64,000 bases of DNA from Centropus unirufus (GCA_013397695.1 VYZI01000041.1:3878310-3942309); one strand, 5' to 3'. Positions 11,701 to 25,600 are shown, counted from the stretch's first letter. Notes: generated by a model not told the origin, from the sequence alone. Made by a program: numbers and translations.

Positions 11701-13580
11701 AACCTCCTTTGGGAAGAACACATGAATTTTGGGGGTTTCTAATCAGTTCTGTTTTCTATGTAGGACTCCTACTGGAGTCTAGCCTTAAAAGGGAGCAGCT
11801 TCGATCCCCGAAGAAGGAAGCAGGCAGACCCTCTGTGAACCGAGAAGAATTATTCCTGGCACAAGCTTAAACCTGGGATCTAGGGCCAGATCAATGGAAT
11901 TACTCAGTTCTATTAAAGTGACAATTTGCTTCAGATATGACACCAAGTAATGAACTAATACTAAACCACAATATGTGCCCATGTGCTATTAGGCTATAGA
12001 GATTAGAATTATTTTTCCTGAGATAGAATGTCTTGTCTATTTGCCTTTTATTTTTTTTTCTTTTAAACACCTTTTCTTCAAGGAGATGTTGAAGACAACT
12101 CTCTATTTTGCTGAATATGCACTTCCTGCCTTCGACTCTAACTGCTTTGACAGTTGGTAAAGTAGACATTTCTTTTGTGTCTCATCCGGCCAAGCGACAG
12201 CTACTGATCTCAGAGGAGAAAACTGAAACACTCTTTTGCATCACTTTTATGAGACCTTTTTGGATAGCTTCACCTCAGACCCATGATTTTGCTCAAGGCT
12301 GAGGGAGCTGAGGAGTGCAAATTCCTTTCTGCAAACAGAGACAATCAGTCAAGTTGTTAACACAGTATAGGAAAGAGACACGGAACACTACAGGCTGAAA
12401 CATAGGCATGCACAGGGACGGAACTGTCTCAAACTACCCCATATCTTAAACAGTCTTTCCAAGGCAGTGAAGCAGAATTGTGAAAGCCTGGGAGAAAAGT
12501 CAAATACCTTCTTCTAAAGCCACTGACAAGGAGTTCAGAGAGTTGCTCATGTGTTTTTCAGCCAGGCAACCATGGTGTTCACCCCAGGAATCCTATCATC
12601 AGAAGATTGCTATCAAGACTCAGGTCTGCTCTGTTGTCATGCTCCCACTTGAATACTTCCATCACTTCCCTTGGCTAATCCAAAAGCAGAAACCTATCAG
12701 CAGAACCTTCACAGCCTTTATGAGAAAGAACATGGATGATAAGCAGAAGTCCAGCTTAGTACCTAATAGTAAGTGTATGGGATTGATGGCCTCTGTGTGA
12801 CACTTGCCCTTTGCTTATTTGTCAGGGTTGTGACTTATTAACACTATTACCTTTTCTGATGAAATATTATCATCATTCTGTGTAAACATCAGTGACAAGC
12901 ATTAATTGCAGAAAATCAGCAATTGAACATTAATAAGCATAGGCCTTGAGAATTAACACAATGAGACACTTGTACTTAATCACTGAACAGTACTTCTCAT
13001 AAAGAGAGCCTTCTCCTTTTGTTCCCAAAAAGGTCAAAGTCTTCTTTTCTCTATTTGACAAGGAGAAAAATCACAGAGTAGGGTATATCTAGGCCGCTTT
13101 ATGTGGCTTAAATTATTTCCATCCATGCGTAAAAAACATTCCTTTTCAAAGATGTTCATCAAGTTTTTGTATGTGATCTGCAGCTCCCAGAGTCTCTGTT
13201 CCTGAAATTATTAGGTTAGCTGCTGAAAGCAGCAATCAAGTTTTACTGTTAATCTTAAAAGCTAATCCTTTTTATTGACTTCCCAGTCAATAAACTTGTA
13301 GCTCTGAAACTACTTTCAGGTTTCCTTGAGTAATAAGAGGGGTTGTGTATACCTGTGCATGTGTTTGAAGCCACTAATTTCCTTGCTAGTAAGTTGCACT
13401 TGCAGGTTAAAACTATAAAACAATTTGCTTTATCTCTTGACATGGGGTCCTACTTCCACAGAAAACAGAACAAGGCTTGAGCTGAGAAGACTTGGGGAGT
13501 AAGGTCAGGACCTTCATCTGGTTGCAGTTTTTATGGGGGGGTTGTTACAGGGAGTGAATCTTCCTGATGAATAGAAAGGA
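8765..13580. other. Non-coding stretch, nothing recognised
   Basis: Nearly 5 kb without a supported gene. The largest open frame (9403-9807, plus, 134 codons) includes an exon-like stretch rich in K, R, A and E around 9560-9700, but it overlaps a 94-codon frame on the other strand (9632-9916) and I recognise no domain. A short string at 11287-11305 (AGGTTGCCCAGGAAAGTGG) faintly recalls a CR1 3' motif but is not enough to call. AT-rich patches lie at 10580-10760 and 12830-13000. Confidence 0.6.
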
Positions 13581-13583
13581 TAA

Positions 13584-13601
13584 GGAGAGAGAGAGAGAGA
13601 G
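13584..13601. repeat. (GA)n microsatellite with downstream T-run
   Basis: About nine GA dinucleotides (13584-13601) are followed within 12 bp by a run of 12 T (13613-13624). Both are ordinary simple repeats. Confidence 0.9.
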
Positions 13602-13624
13602 GAATTTTGACCTTTTTTTTTTTT

Positions 13625-15425
13625 AAAGAAACCCAGATGATGTAGTCCTGTCCCTATTCTTGACTTAAAATCTAACCCAGAAAACTAAAGAATAGTTAAA
13701 CATCAGATGGATTTATCATTTGTCAGCTCTAGCCAAAGAAACAGGAATGAAGGACATGCCAGATGCCTCAAAGTACTTCAAGTTGCTACGAACCAGTTTG
13801 GCTGTATTCAGCCATGCACAAGTCTCCTCTTACTCATGCCAGTAACCAGCAGCACGGGACTCCCCAGAAACCCCAGCATCACCTCAGCAAGAAGAAGACA
13901 CAGTATGGGAGAAGAAAAGCACGTCTGTTCTCAGCTTCCGTGCTATGTTGAACACTAAAATATAAATAGCTCTCTGAGCAGCAGGGAAAACATGAAGGCT
14001 TCCTTGGCTTTGTAATTTGTGGTGGGATTTTCTTTTGCTGAGCAGTATGCAGGCTCTAACTGAAGCTCTTCCCACTGGTGGGGGGCATTCAGGCTGCCAC
14101 TTGGAGAGCAGCCCTTTCCCTCAGCAACAGGATTAACGCTCTTTCTTTTTGTCCACTTTCATGCAGTCTGCCAGAATGAAAATCTCCACCATTCATCTGG
14201 TGCTTAAGCTTAATAGAGACCAACCCCTGGGTTCAAAAGGTGCAGGGGGAAATTTTCCCCTCTGTCACTGATTGGGAAGTTTTCTCTCAGACTAACGCCC
14301 TTTCAAGATTGCCTGGACGGTGAGCTGTCATCCAACCTTTGGTTGCAGCAGGAGACCACAAACTTTGAAGCACTTATCACACCTAGCATGGAGCATGGGG
14401 CAGTGCTGAACGCCTCACAAGCCAGGATGCACTCCAGCTCCCAACCTCACATTTCTGCTCGGGTTTCAGGTGGGGCTGTTCCCTGCCTGCTCTTAGCATG
14501 AACAGCAAGCTTCACGCTCTTAACATTTCCCAGAAATTCAAAGTGACAGAACCGGAGGTATTGCAATCTGGAACTCAACTTTCGTAAACTGGTGAGAATA
14601 TTGGAATGTGCATGTTCCTTATTTAACTGCTCCACCAGCTTTCCTTATATGCTGCTCAGCACAGCCGTTCAGGATACGTATTAGACAACTAACATCTGGA
14701 CTGAATATCTATTAGGAACATATGCTCTACTCAGCTACAGCATCATGTTGGAGATTGGGAAAATCCAAACCAAATGGAGATATCAGAAACTTTCAAGGGT
14801 CAACAATAAAGTAATTCTGGTTTTCCCAGCCCTGATGAATATGGTATATTGGCCTGCACTCTGTGCCTCATGTGAAAGTCTCATTGTAGAAATAACCTGA
14901 CTTAAAAAATGAAAAACAATTGGAGTATTGTGGTTTAAAAGAAATCTATCTTGAAGGTTTCTCCTCTAGTAAAGTTTTGAGCGAGGCAATGCTGAATGCC
15001 TCTGTCTCCTAAATAAGAATGAACAGCAAAAGACCCAAACGTTACTTTCCTGTGAATACGTTATGATGGTGTTTTCAGTGTGAGTGTGATGGTTTCCAGT
15101 TTCATCCCAAAAGGATCCTCCTGGTTCATGGCCAAAAATGTTATACACACACTAAATGGCTGTGCCTGGGAACATAGGGCTTACACAAACAGAAGCAGTG
15201 CTTAAATGCCATAAAACGCCCTTGAGATAGTTGATGGGGCAGCACAGTGTGACTCTCTCACAGCTGAATAAAGAATTGAGAGTGCTGAACAGCTAAAGCC
15301 ATTTTGTACTTGAAAGGAAGAGGGCAGGAGGAGCTCCTTTCACCAGCTTTGAGACCTGTTCAGGAAAAAGTTATAGATTCCCAGAGTCTCACAAATATCT
15401 CATGTAGAAGGAGACATCTTAGTGC
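13625..15425. other. Non-coding stretch, nothing recognised
   Basis: No gene or repeat family is recognisable. Two overlapping plus-strand frames at 13707-13958 are mutual shadows without domains. Confidence 0.6.
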
Positions 15426-15429
15426 TTTT

Positions 15430-15602
15430 ACAACATTACAGGTAAAGCTCTGAGTCACCAGAGGCCAACTGTGTTCTTCAGATAATAACATCACTTATAT
15501 CTACCCAAATTTCCAAGCCAGGGAAAACAAAGAGTTGACTGGGACAAGGAGCAGAACCTAATACTCTGGCTTCCTGGTACTGTTACCACTTCAGATGAAT
15601 GT
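15430..15602 (-). mobile_element. CORE-SINE/MIR-like relic (best of several)
   Basis: The plus strand carries, in order, the reverse of a MIR-type SINE: a segment resembling the fading end (TTACAGGTAAAGCTCTGAGT, 15435-15454), ATCACTTATATCTACCCAAA near 15489-15509 (compare the GTGACTTGCCCAAGG block), and GGAGCAGAACCTAATACTCT continuing into GGCTTCCTGGTACTGTTACC (15548-15587). The last part matches the classical AGAACCCAGG..TCCTGGCTCC..CTAACCACT tRNA-like end. Order and spacing agree over about 170 bp, so I consider this the most convincing ancient SINE in the window. It is too decayed for transposition. Confidence 0.5.
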
Positions 15603-15802
15603 ACTTTGGGGCAGTTAACATCTCAGTGGTATCTTAGACCCTAAATAAGGAGATTTCTCCCAGCTTACCTGGGAAACCAAGGGACCCATTGCATTTTATC
15701 AAAGTAATCCCTGTACTGCATTTTTCCAGGTCAAAATGGCTACCCTTTGAAAAAACACCAAAATAATTTTGCAAGAGAGCACAATTCCATTTTCTACTAT
15801 CT

Positions 15803-15830
15803 TTTTTTGTTGTTCTTGTTGTTGTTATTA
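15803..15830. repeat. Interrupted (TTG)n simple repeat
   Basis: A T-run leads into TTG units with one TTC interruption (CTTTTTTTGTTGTTCTTGTTG and onward). Low-complexity sequence of no evident function. Confidence 0.8.
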
Positions 15831-15834
15831 CAAA

Positions 15835-16728
15835 ATTAAATTACTCCACCACCATGCCCAATACCTGAAAACCTGACATAAAAAATCCTGTCTTTTTTTC
15901 TAAGAAGTGCACCTATTTTCTTAGTGGTTTGGTTAAGTAGATCGACATAGGTGGAGAAAAGGAGTGCATAGCAGAGGTATTTCTAGTGAGAACTGGAAGA
16001 CCTGGATGACTGGAGGGATAGAAATGGGGTGGAAACTGCATGAAGTCAGAGCAGCACGGCTGCTGTGCCCCAGGAGCTCATTGGTAAAGAATGGCAGTGG
16101 ATGAAAAGGGCTGGGAGATATTGGTTGGTCACAGAACAAGAGTGAATCACCAGCATGACCTAGTCTTGAGAAAAGCAGGAGTCTGCTGTGATAGGTGGAG
16201 CAAGGTAATTCCCCCAGATGCAAAGCAGCAGTAACAGCCCTGTTCAAGCCCAAGAAACCTCACCAGGAGTGCACCAAGCCCTGATCACCATCCATATTCA
16301 GGAAAGATGAAATAAGCGGAGAGGAAGGCTATCAGGATGACCAGGGAGGCATGGAACCTGAGGATCTTGGCTGATTTAGCTGATCACGATGAGGACACAA
16401 GTGGGCTTTAATGGTGGTTGCAGATTCATGGAAATGCCAAAGGAAAAGGAGGAATAAGCATCATGGAGGGAAATTCTTTTCAATAATTATGTTGGCAAGA
16501 GATACATAACAAGCAGATAACCAGCCATAAATGAACATTAAAGTTTTCTTCAGGGTGTTAAGTTGAACTATGATCTCTCAGTCAGAGAAAAAATGTGAAG
16601 CCTGATAATCCTCCAAAAGCACTGACGACCCACAGAAGTCAATGACAAATTCCTGCCCTCCATCCGTGTCTGCCTGCAAGTGGATTCAAGCAGATGTTAC
16701 TGAACTCCTCAGTTGCAACTCCTCGCTG
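15835..16728. other. Non-coding stretch, nothing recognised
   Basis: No supported gene. The 106-codon minus-strand frame at 15933-16253 is rich in L, S, P and F and has no recognisable domain. Confidence 0.6.
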
Positions 16729-16731
16729 AAG

Positions 16732-16754
16732 CCCCCCGCCCCCCTTTTTTTTTT
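16732..16754. repeat. C-tract plus T-tract (G-rich on minus strand)
   Basis: The plus strand reads six C, one G, six C, then ten T. On the minus strand this gives an A-run followed by GGGGGGCGGGGGG, which has enough guanines in principle to form a quadruplex-type structure. It is also a common site of sequencing and slippage error. Confidence 0.6.
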
Positions 16755-16759
16755 GTTTT

Positions 16760-19700
16760 AAACTCTGAGGTCTGGAGACTTCATTTTCTTCAGATGAAAG
16801 ATTAGATTCTGTCAGTTCTGAGTACATATGTGGGCTGATCTGGCCTATGGGCCGTATGTTTGACACCTCTAGTATACTGTGTTATTGTACCCGGGGGAGG
16901 TGACGGGGACTTTATTTATAGAGACAGTGTCTGTCAGGGGAAGTTATAAGTGCGATTTGTGTGGGTTAAAATAGGAAGAACATATACTCTCCTAAGTGGA
17001 CACTCCCTTGATGTAAAGCACAGTCAGGGTGAGTGGCCTTAATGAATATTAATAGTGTTCAATTTATTGCTTTTCTGTGGGAAGATGTAATATTTTTAGA
17101 ATCCTCAAGTATGTCTTTAAACTTGGAGAAATGACAAGTCCAGGGACTTCTGGGACACTTGAAGCAGATCTAACCTGTCATCTGTGCCATGAGTAGCTGC
17201 AGACACCACTGCAGAGCTAGTGCAAATGCTACCTCGCTGCAGGGATTGTGCTCAGCACCCACGCAGAACAAGGGCAATGTGGAACGTGGTTACCAAGGCT
17301 TTGGTCCTCTGAGCCCCTAAACTGCACTGAGACTCTCTCTTGTCTACTAGCTACTCTTCCTTCCTGCCAGATATTAAAATACACGCAATACCCTGCACAA
17401 GTCTGGTGTTTTGGAAGATCGCTTCATCCGAACTGCCTTAACATGCAATAAAAAAAAAAAGGGTTAAAGAAGTGGAAAAGATCTCCTGTTGACTTTAAGA
17501 TGGGGACCTGGAGGCTTCACCCTGTCTCACTGAATCTGTTCCTTTTCTAGTGTAAATAATTTGAGAAAGAAAGTTTCCTGATATTAGCATTTCACACATG
17601 ATCAAACCCGTTGCCGGCGCTTGAGAAATGGCCAACAAAAATAACTTCCTTGCAGGGTTTAAATACATAAGATTTAAAGTAGCCAATGAAGCTTTCAGAC
17701 TCCTAACACTTCAAACAGAAGAGCCCCAACAGTAAGCATACAGCCTGAAAACTTTAATCAAACACACTATCTCACAGCAAGAGCAAATAGATAAAACAGA
17801 TGCAGGATTTCTAGACCAAGACGTTCTCACATATGGAAACACCATCCTCTCTTAGAGGAAAGAAATGATGGCAAACAATGAAAATGCCCTCATTTAAAAA
17901 AAAAATCCTTAGTATGTCTCAACCACCATCTCTGTTTAATCTCAAACTTACAAAACCCAATCCACTTGGCTAGAAGTCTGCTGATACTTCAGGTTTTGAG
18001 AAAAATAAACCACCCCACCATCTCCTTCTGCCCTCCTTCCCCCTCCGACCCCGTCTGCGTTCCCAAATTGCTGCTAAGTAAAAGTTAGGGCGGGGGAAAT
18101 CGCTTGAGAAATTGTCTCAGATTCTGGTTTCTAATACAGCATAATGGGACAGTACCCTCAAAGGTCCAGACTATGTTAGTCCATTGCCACATGTCACTGA
18201 TTTTTGCTAGCAGTTGGCAACAAAGCTAGGACCTCCTGCAGCCTCTGTGTGGCAACTGTGAAACAGAAATTCCCTGTTTGTACTCAGATTTCCTTTACGA
18301 ATCCTTACATTTAATCAAAAGGGTTTTTTTCCTCTGGTCTGGATTGGATGTGGCTCATGGTTTCAGTGATGAAAAAGCCAATAATTTACCTCACTAGTCA
18401 GCCCTGCATTTTCTATGTTCATTTATAAAATTAAATTCCAGCTCTTACTAACTGATCATATGCTCCCTCTTGTGTGTACACATCCTCAGAGCCTGAAACA
18501 GTGAGGTTCATTAAAAGGTTGTACTGTTAGGGTTTCCCATCCAACTATCATCTTATTAAGTGCTGCTTTCTGACAAAATTGAAAGCTGTGTAATCAGCAC
18601 CGTGTAATACAAAATTAGAAAAAGAGCAGACTGGTTTCTTAGGTACATGCACCAGCACAGCACCATTGGGTGGGGGTGATAGTGCAATCCTGCCCCTGGT
18701 GAAAGTCTGTCCCTTTGCCTGTCCTCTTTTTCTTGGGATGAATTGCATGCAGCAAATGAAAGCTGTTGATTGAGAAGACAGGTCCAGAGCTGCAGCGCTA
18801 GTGACAGCGGTGAGAGCAGCCCCTTGCCCGTGTTCAGCACCCCTTGCTTCAGCTGCTTTTGAACCCTGTCCTCATGTACTGGCTGAAGAGGCAGATTTAA
18901 GGTTGCTTCAGCTTGCAGACTTTATAAGTGAGGACACATAAATTCTGTTCTCTAGAAAACAGAGAGTCACTTGGTGATGAAGTTAGGAAAAGCCTGCTCC
19001 CCAATACACTTTGGTTGTCTTATACGCTGTGTTTTGACCACTTAGAAATAAAATTCGTAACTTGATTTAACTTGCTGCTGTCATTTACAGGCAGGATCAT
19101 ACCCTGAGCTAGTGAAAACTGGCACAGCCATACTGGCTGTGGGGAGGGGTCAGTCTGGACACCCCAGCTGAGGAAATGGCCCCTGATGCTGCAGCTATGG
19201 GGCAGATGAAGTGCTTACAGAACATATTATCTGGATGATCATGCAGCTCTCCAGACAGCAGATAAGTAGCAACTAAATCCAGAGCTCCTCCTGAAACTGA
19301 AACAATATCAGCCTCGAGCAAACAGTTGTCCTAAATGAAAATTCATCCCCTGCTAAATTTAAACAGGTTGCATGACAGCACATATGTGTTGACTTCAGAG
19401 AGGTTTCTGAGGCATGAGGGAGATCATAAATAGGCCCTAACATCTGAGAAAATTAGACAGAAAACACAGTTCTGCTTTCTGTTACATTTTTGTTTAGAAT
19501 TCAGCTCAGTATCTTCTCTTCCTTAAATGCCCTGGCACACAGCTTAATTATTAGCATCGTTTCCTTCAGAAGGAATAGTAAGTAAAAAAGATTATTTTTA
19601 TTTAAGTGTTATACACAAATTAATGTGAAAAAAGTTACTTGCAAAATGAGAGTTTTTAACTTCTGCAAACTGTGAATGTGGCTACCAGCACCCAAGTATC

Positions 19701-22600
19701 GTAAACTCCCTGTGTGTTTGTTGTGCTTGGTATCAGGCAGCAATGTTGGGTTAATCATCTCACATGCAAATAATTACCCAAACAACCCGAATGGTGAGCC
19801 ACACAAAGCCAAAGATACAGCTTTTCTGACGATGGACCTGAAGTTAGGAGAGACCAGGAGAGCTGGGCTGTGGTGAGGCTGTGATGGTTTCATGCAGCGC
19901 TGCTGATCTGAGAGCAGAGCTTGTCCTCAGGCTGCACACTTCATCTCTAGGATCTATGTCAAACAGAAACAGTTGGAAGAAAACTGTTCTGAGAGCAGGA
20001 CTGAAAGAGACTTTCTATCGGTCTTGGAATGAACAGTCAGTTGATTCTAGATTGCCTGGGTATGTGATCTGGTCTCCAGGCACTGAGAAACAAAGCCCAC
20101 AGAGCAATATTCTGTGGTTTCATTGTGAGCCCCACCACATGCAGATGAGATTTACAGCTATCCCCCATTGCCAATGGCAGGACATGCCCTGAGGAGATGG
20201 GAGCGAAGCTGCGAAGGTGCTGGGAGCAGAAGGAAGCTGCTGGCAGGTCTCTATCAAAGCAGTGATTTAAGGCAGTGGTGGTCTATGCACCGCAATGCAG
20301 TTCTCACTCCTTTCCCCTGTCTTGGCATTTGGGCCTTGGATGCACAACTAGAGGCATTTCCACAGGGAATGTCCTGAAGTGCATAGCTCATGGGGATGCT
20401 GACAGCACTCTCTGTCAGCTGCTTGCTGGCCCAGGAAGCCTGCAGCTCCCGGCAGGAGTGGGGCTCCGCTTCATCCTCATCCTGACTGTCATCCAGCAGA
20501 GCAAATATCCAGTTGGGTATGGAGCACAGTTACCATTTGCAGGGAATACTAACCTATTTCTAGGAAAGTTGCTTATCAGACTTTTCTGAAATCAGACAAA
20601 AGGATGAGAAAAAGCCATTCCAAGAGCAATTGTAGCATGTTAGATTTATATCCAATTTCCCCTAGATAAACAAAATTGTTTGAAAATAGGAAGGATTGTG
20701 AAATCTTTGCCATTTACAAGTTTGCTTTTCTCTCAAGCCTAAAAGAAGCAAAATCTCTCCAAAAAATTAAAAAGAAAAAAGTGGTTCCTAATAAATGACT
20801 ATCATGATTGATAACGTGCATCTGATTCACAAATCATTCCCCGGTTTCTTTTCATATTCCTGTAGAAAGCAATGATGCAGACGGGAAAGGCTGCACTGTA
20901 CTTTGCCTCCCTTTCCACAGAAGGTTTGAAGAAGCCAGGAAAAGGTGGCACATCTGAAGCCAGCCCTTCTTGGGAGTGGAGCAGGGTGACGGGGAGTGCA
21001 TCAGCATCCTTTGTCTCACTTAGCATTTACCTATTGTTGGCAGATACTTACTGCTTTTCCTCTACCCAGGATGCATAGAACAAGCACTAATCAAGTAAAT
21101 AAAAGTATTAAGTACACGTTAATGAAAAATAACGTCATTGACCTTGTCACTGTAAATGTCTTCACTCAAATTTGAACTGCATTTAACTTAGCATTGCCAA
21201 ACATTATTTGTAATTGATAAGGCACCCTCTCATCCACTCAGGAGGAACACATGAAGGCTTACAAAGCTCTCACAGTCAGTGTCAAGAACAGAGGGGCTGA
21301 AACTTTGTTGCTAGTATAGACTGCAGGTCCCTTTTAAAATCCTTTAGTCTAAGGACGTCAGATTTGAAGCCATTATTCTTGACAAAGCAGTTGATTTGCC
21401 TAGAAATCATTGAATATAGGAAGTAGAAGACATAACTTTTCCTTTGGATTTTTGGCAACTTGAATTTTTTTTCTGCAGCTTAGACACAAGAAACCTGAGT
21501 TTTATGTTTTCCGCAGGATGAAAATGATCAGCAGTGATACGCTAGGGCTCCTAATGTGACACACCATGCTCAGATGAACCCTCTGGATGCTCAGCACGAG
21601 AAGTTTTCCTTATTTTGAGAACACCACTTGGGAAGTATTTGTTTTACATGAAAATGTTACAAAACTGGAAGGAGCGAGGATGAATACAAGGGCTTGATTG
21701 TGTTGGAAATTTTGCTCTTTGTTTGGCCCTGCTCTTGGGGCTCCGGAAGAACATGCAAGTACTCCAGGTGCTAGAGACTATGGCCAAAATCCAAGATACG
21801 AGGAATATTTGAGGGAGTCAGGGAGGAGAACAAGGTTTAAAAGAAGTGTGGCCTGAGAAGGGGTCGAAAGAATGGAGAGGCAGGGAACAGCATGGAGGTC
21901 TGAGATATGCAGAGGAAGGGGATCTGTGGAGCCTGCTGGTGCATGGTGTCCTGCATACCTTGTCCCCTGGATCGCCCTGGACTTAGCAGAGGAACATGCT
22001 GAGTATATTGGTGTGCGACTCAAACCACACAAAAAGTACATTGTTTTACATGCCCTGCTAGAACTGAAAATCCGTGGCTTTAGTACATTATTTTCTGGCT
22101 GACTTTTTGGGGATAACAGAGTTTTTGTTTTCTTTTACATAAAAAATACTGTAAAGCTTTTATCTCTGCAGATAAACTACAATTTTTTTTTGTTTTCATC
22201 ATCAGCAATAAGAAAGTTTCATCTGCCATAGGAGTACAAATACCTTTGCTTACTACTCTAACAGCTAAATCCCACAGAATACTTTGCAAAAAGTGCATTT
22301 TTAAGGGTGTAGTCAGACTAACAACCTAAGTCCGCGCAGGGGTATGTTTGGATTATACACAGAGTACAAAGTCAAGCTCAGCTAGAATGAAAACATTACT
22401 ATTTGGGAATATGAAATTTCCCCATCTGTTTCTGTCAGACATGGCTGAGTGGGTGCTTTAGCATCCCCAAAGGAATGTCTCTGCTAGGGGTACAATACTT
22501 TCCACTCAAAGCTTCTCAATAGTTAGATTTTAAAATTTAATTGAATTGTATTTCATTTCCAAGTCACAGAAGGACCCACCCAAAGAAGCTGAAACAGATT
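16760..22600. other. Non-coding stretch, nothing recognised
   Basis: About 5.8 kb with no supported gene. A run of A at 17450-17460 follows AAT directly, but the upstream DNA resembles no known mRNA, so I do not call a processed pseudogene. Open frames at 19881-20192 and 20275-20589 (about 104 codons each) have no recognisable domains. The sequence is of ordinary composition without clear transposon relics. Confidence 0.6.
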
Positions 22601-22601
22601 T

Positions 22602-22629
22602 GAAGGGGGAAAAAAAAAGAAAAAAAAAG
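22602..22629. repeat. Purine (G/A) tract
   Basis: A 28-nt purine-only run (five G, then A-runs split by single G). Simple low-complexity DNA. Confidence 0.8.
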
Positions 22630-22634
22630 CAGAA

Positions 22635-25600
22635 TCCCACAGGCAAATCACAGGAATCATGCTGATTTGTGCTTCTATACTTTCGTAGAAATGTCCAACC
22701 ACTAATGAGAAGATCTGGCCAGTCTCTTCCAAGATACCTAGGGTTCAACCTCTCTGATGATGGGTAAGGGACATTTTTTCAATGCACTTCATCCCTTAAC
22801 CCGGGGTAATGTCTCTTGGCAGAGAGACATGTTCAAGTCCAAAGAGAGTGTTCTCTATCTCCTTAGGCTTCTACATGAAGAAAGGAAAAAAGAATAAGAA
22901 TTTACTCCTCCCTTGGGTCGAAATCTCAGTTTACCCCAAGAAAACATATGCCTGTCGTGCAATGTAATTACAAGTCAGCTGAGAAACTTGGAATGAAGGA
23001 AAGCAGATCCATACATTGGCAAATTCAAGTAGTCCCTCAGCTTTGAGGGATGCCAACAAATCCATTACTGAAACAGTATTTTACAGAATGAGTCCCACTT
23101 CAGGATTTACAGGCTTAATGTAAGGAACTTTGGCTGGAACGGAAAAAAAAATATCACCTTTCATTCACTATTTCCAATGAAAAAGATTTTTCCCAAGTGA
23201 AAAGTAAATTGCTGAGAAAACCCAATTGAAATTATTGAAATTGCTGAAGGTTTCCCCCTTAATTTTGTTCCCGTCCTTCTGCCCCTCAAATTCCCACGGT
23301 ATTCAATGTCAGAAGATTTTGCGTATTCTTGAATTCCTCCTCCTGAATCATAAATATTTATCACGTGAACGGGGTCCTTACAATTCTCTCACATTTGTGA
23401 AAGAAAGCAGTTTACTGCAGGATTTGACCTTGCAAATCTTCCCCAGTCTCATTGACAGGATCCAATGCTATTTTTCCTTTTTAATAGCCTTGGAAACTTG
23501 TGCCAGACAGACAGATCAGCCAGACAGACCACACGCAGATTATTAAAAACAGTTAAGGGTGTGTGATTTTGGTATAGGGACATAATGGCCACTACGTGAT
23601 GGACAAATGGGAGGTAGAAGGGCGGGATGGGGGATTGTTCATTAATGAACATAAATAATGAAAGGACATTGGAACATGGTTCATTCAACACAAAAAGCAA
23701 ACTTCTTCAGCTAGAGAATGAAATCGATTGTCTGAAGTAATGGAGGAATTAGAAAACACCATCAACCTTTATGTTTTGGATTCCTAAGCAGCTATTAGAC
23801 TTGGATGTAAAAAAAAAAAAATTGCATTGCCTGAAAAGCAAGACTTGTATGAACTATTGTCACCCCTTTCACAAACCCCTCTACTGTAATAACTGAAGTG
23901 CCCATAGCCCCTCAAAGCAGACCTCTGCCATGTACACACGTTATCCAATGTACACAGATAAATACCGAGCTTCAGTCTATGCTAGACGCTTGAACACTGA
24001 AGAGGCAACTGTCTGAAGTCCAAAGAAGAGAATGGATCAGGAAGTCGGAGGCAACACTGCTTTGGCCAGCTTAGCTGTGTGAAGCTGGAGGAGGCATATT
24101 GTTTGTCATGGGGCTTGCAGGAAGGACCTGAGAAGTGCAGAACTTGCACTGAAGTCTTTGCTGGGTTTTGAGTGCTGTTACCTTGCAGTTGCTCCTTTGA
24201 CTATCACTGATCTTTGTTAAAAAAAAAAATAAATCTCACTCAACATGGAAATGGATGACAAAAGGGCAGCCATAGAGAGTGGAAATCTCAGCCAGCTGAC
24301 AGAGTTGAGCTTTCTCTTGCTTTTTGAGCCGAAGAGACAATTTCTGACAGTTTTGATGACTGTTAGCTTATCATCCCGGGGTGGATCTGACTCTCATGTT
24401 AAATTAATGCTATCCGGTGCACAGTCGCTGAATAAAGATAGCAACAGAGGGGCTGCGCAGGCAGAGGAAACCTTCCTGAGAAGCTACCTCGCTAAGACCC
24501 GAAAGCGGCTTGCATAAATACCTCAGGATTTGCATTGATGCTTGTGCCAGAGGAAGAATTCCCAGATCCTTATGATCACTGTGACCCACTGAATTAGTCA
24601 AACAAGAAAAGGGAAAGTCAGCAAGTCCTGTGGGACACAGGACCTTCTGGTCCTACAGCCAAGGAAGCTGACCTGGTCAGGAAAGCCACCACCTGCCCCT
24701 TCTTTCCCAGAGCCTTTCTTCCTGCTACTTTATATTCCCATGAATGTTTTGATAAAAATGGTGAAAAGAAGATGTTTGCTGTCTGAAATTTCCTTGGTCT
24801 CCTAAGGCTGTATGGTGAAACACAAAGATATTTTGATCAGGTTTCCTCCTTCATCTCACTTCTCTGATACACAATAGAGTCCCATTCTGGTGGCAGGAAG
24901 AAATTGCTCATGGTATCTCTGGCAAAGAACATTTCCATTGAAAAATGGCTTTTGGAAAACTCACTTGTTTTCCATTGGCCTTAAAAAGACCATTGACTGA
25001 AAAGGCTTCTCCATTTGTAATCCTGGTGTAAGGTCAGGAGCCTTGCCTGAATTCAGCAGCATCTCAGTATCACTGAGGGAGGGGACGGTTTCCTAAAGAT
25101 GATTTGGGTTCCTTATCACTTCTGCCATTTGCTTCTCCCAGCCTACCACATTGTCTCAATCGTATCTAGCCACCCAACCTGGATATAAGCTGCTAAATCA
25201 GATCAGCAGTTGCCTGTGCATAAAAATCCTGTCCCAGGGAAATAAGGGGCCTTAAATATTCTTCGGGAAGCAAAAAATGGGCTTGTACCACAAAGCAAAA
25301 GAAATATTTTCCATCATCACAATGAAATATTTATTAATAGCAGACACTAAATAATCTAGTACAGACTTGTTCACCAGAGTGCAGATTTTAGTGAGAGTCT
25401 CTGAGAACCAAAGCCCATTTAATTGTAATGAATAATAGCACAGTTTTCCTATATTTTAGCTCATATTTTGCAGAGTGTTAGCAAGTAAACATGGATATTC
25501 CCAAACTGTGAATATTTAGTTAAGTTCTATTCTGATGTTTCTTGTTCTGAATATTACTCTATAAATTATTAAATTGAAACCAATTTTCATAAAGATGAAC

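Noticed and set aside
17248..17460. Possible processed pseudogene ending in an A-run
   Set aside because: AAT directly abuts the A-run rather than an AATAAA lying 10-30 bp upstream, and the upstream sequence resembles no known mRNA.
18215..18255. GCTAGGACCTCCTGCAGCCT as a MIR fragment
   Set aside because: Similarity limited to a few bases. No other MIR landmarks in order.
20568..20585. TTGCTTATCAGACTT resembling the miR-21 seed region
   Set aside because: Matches only part of the mature sequence, and no hairpin partner is visible nearby.
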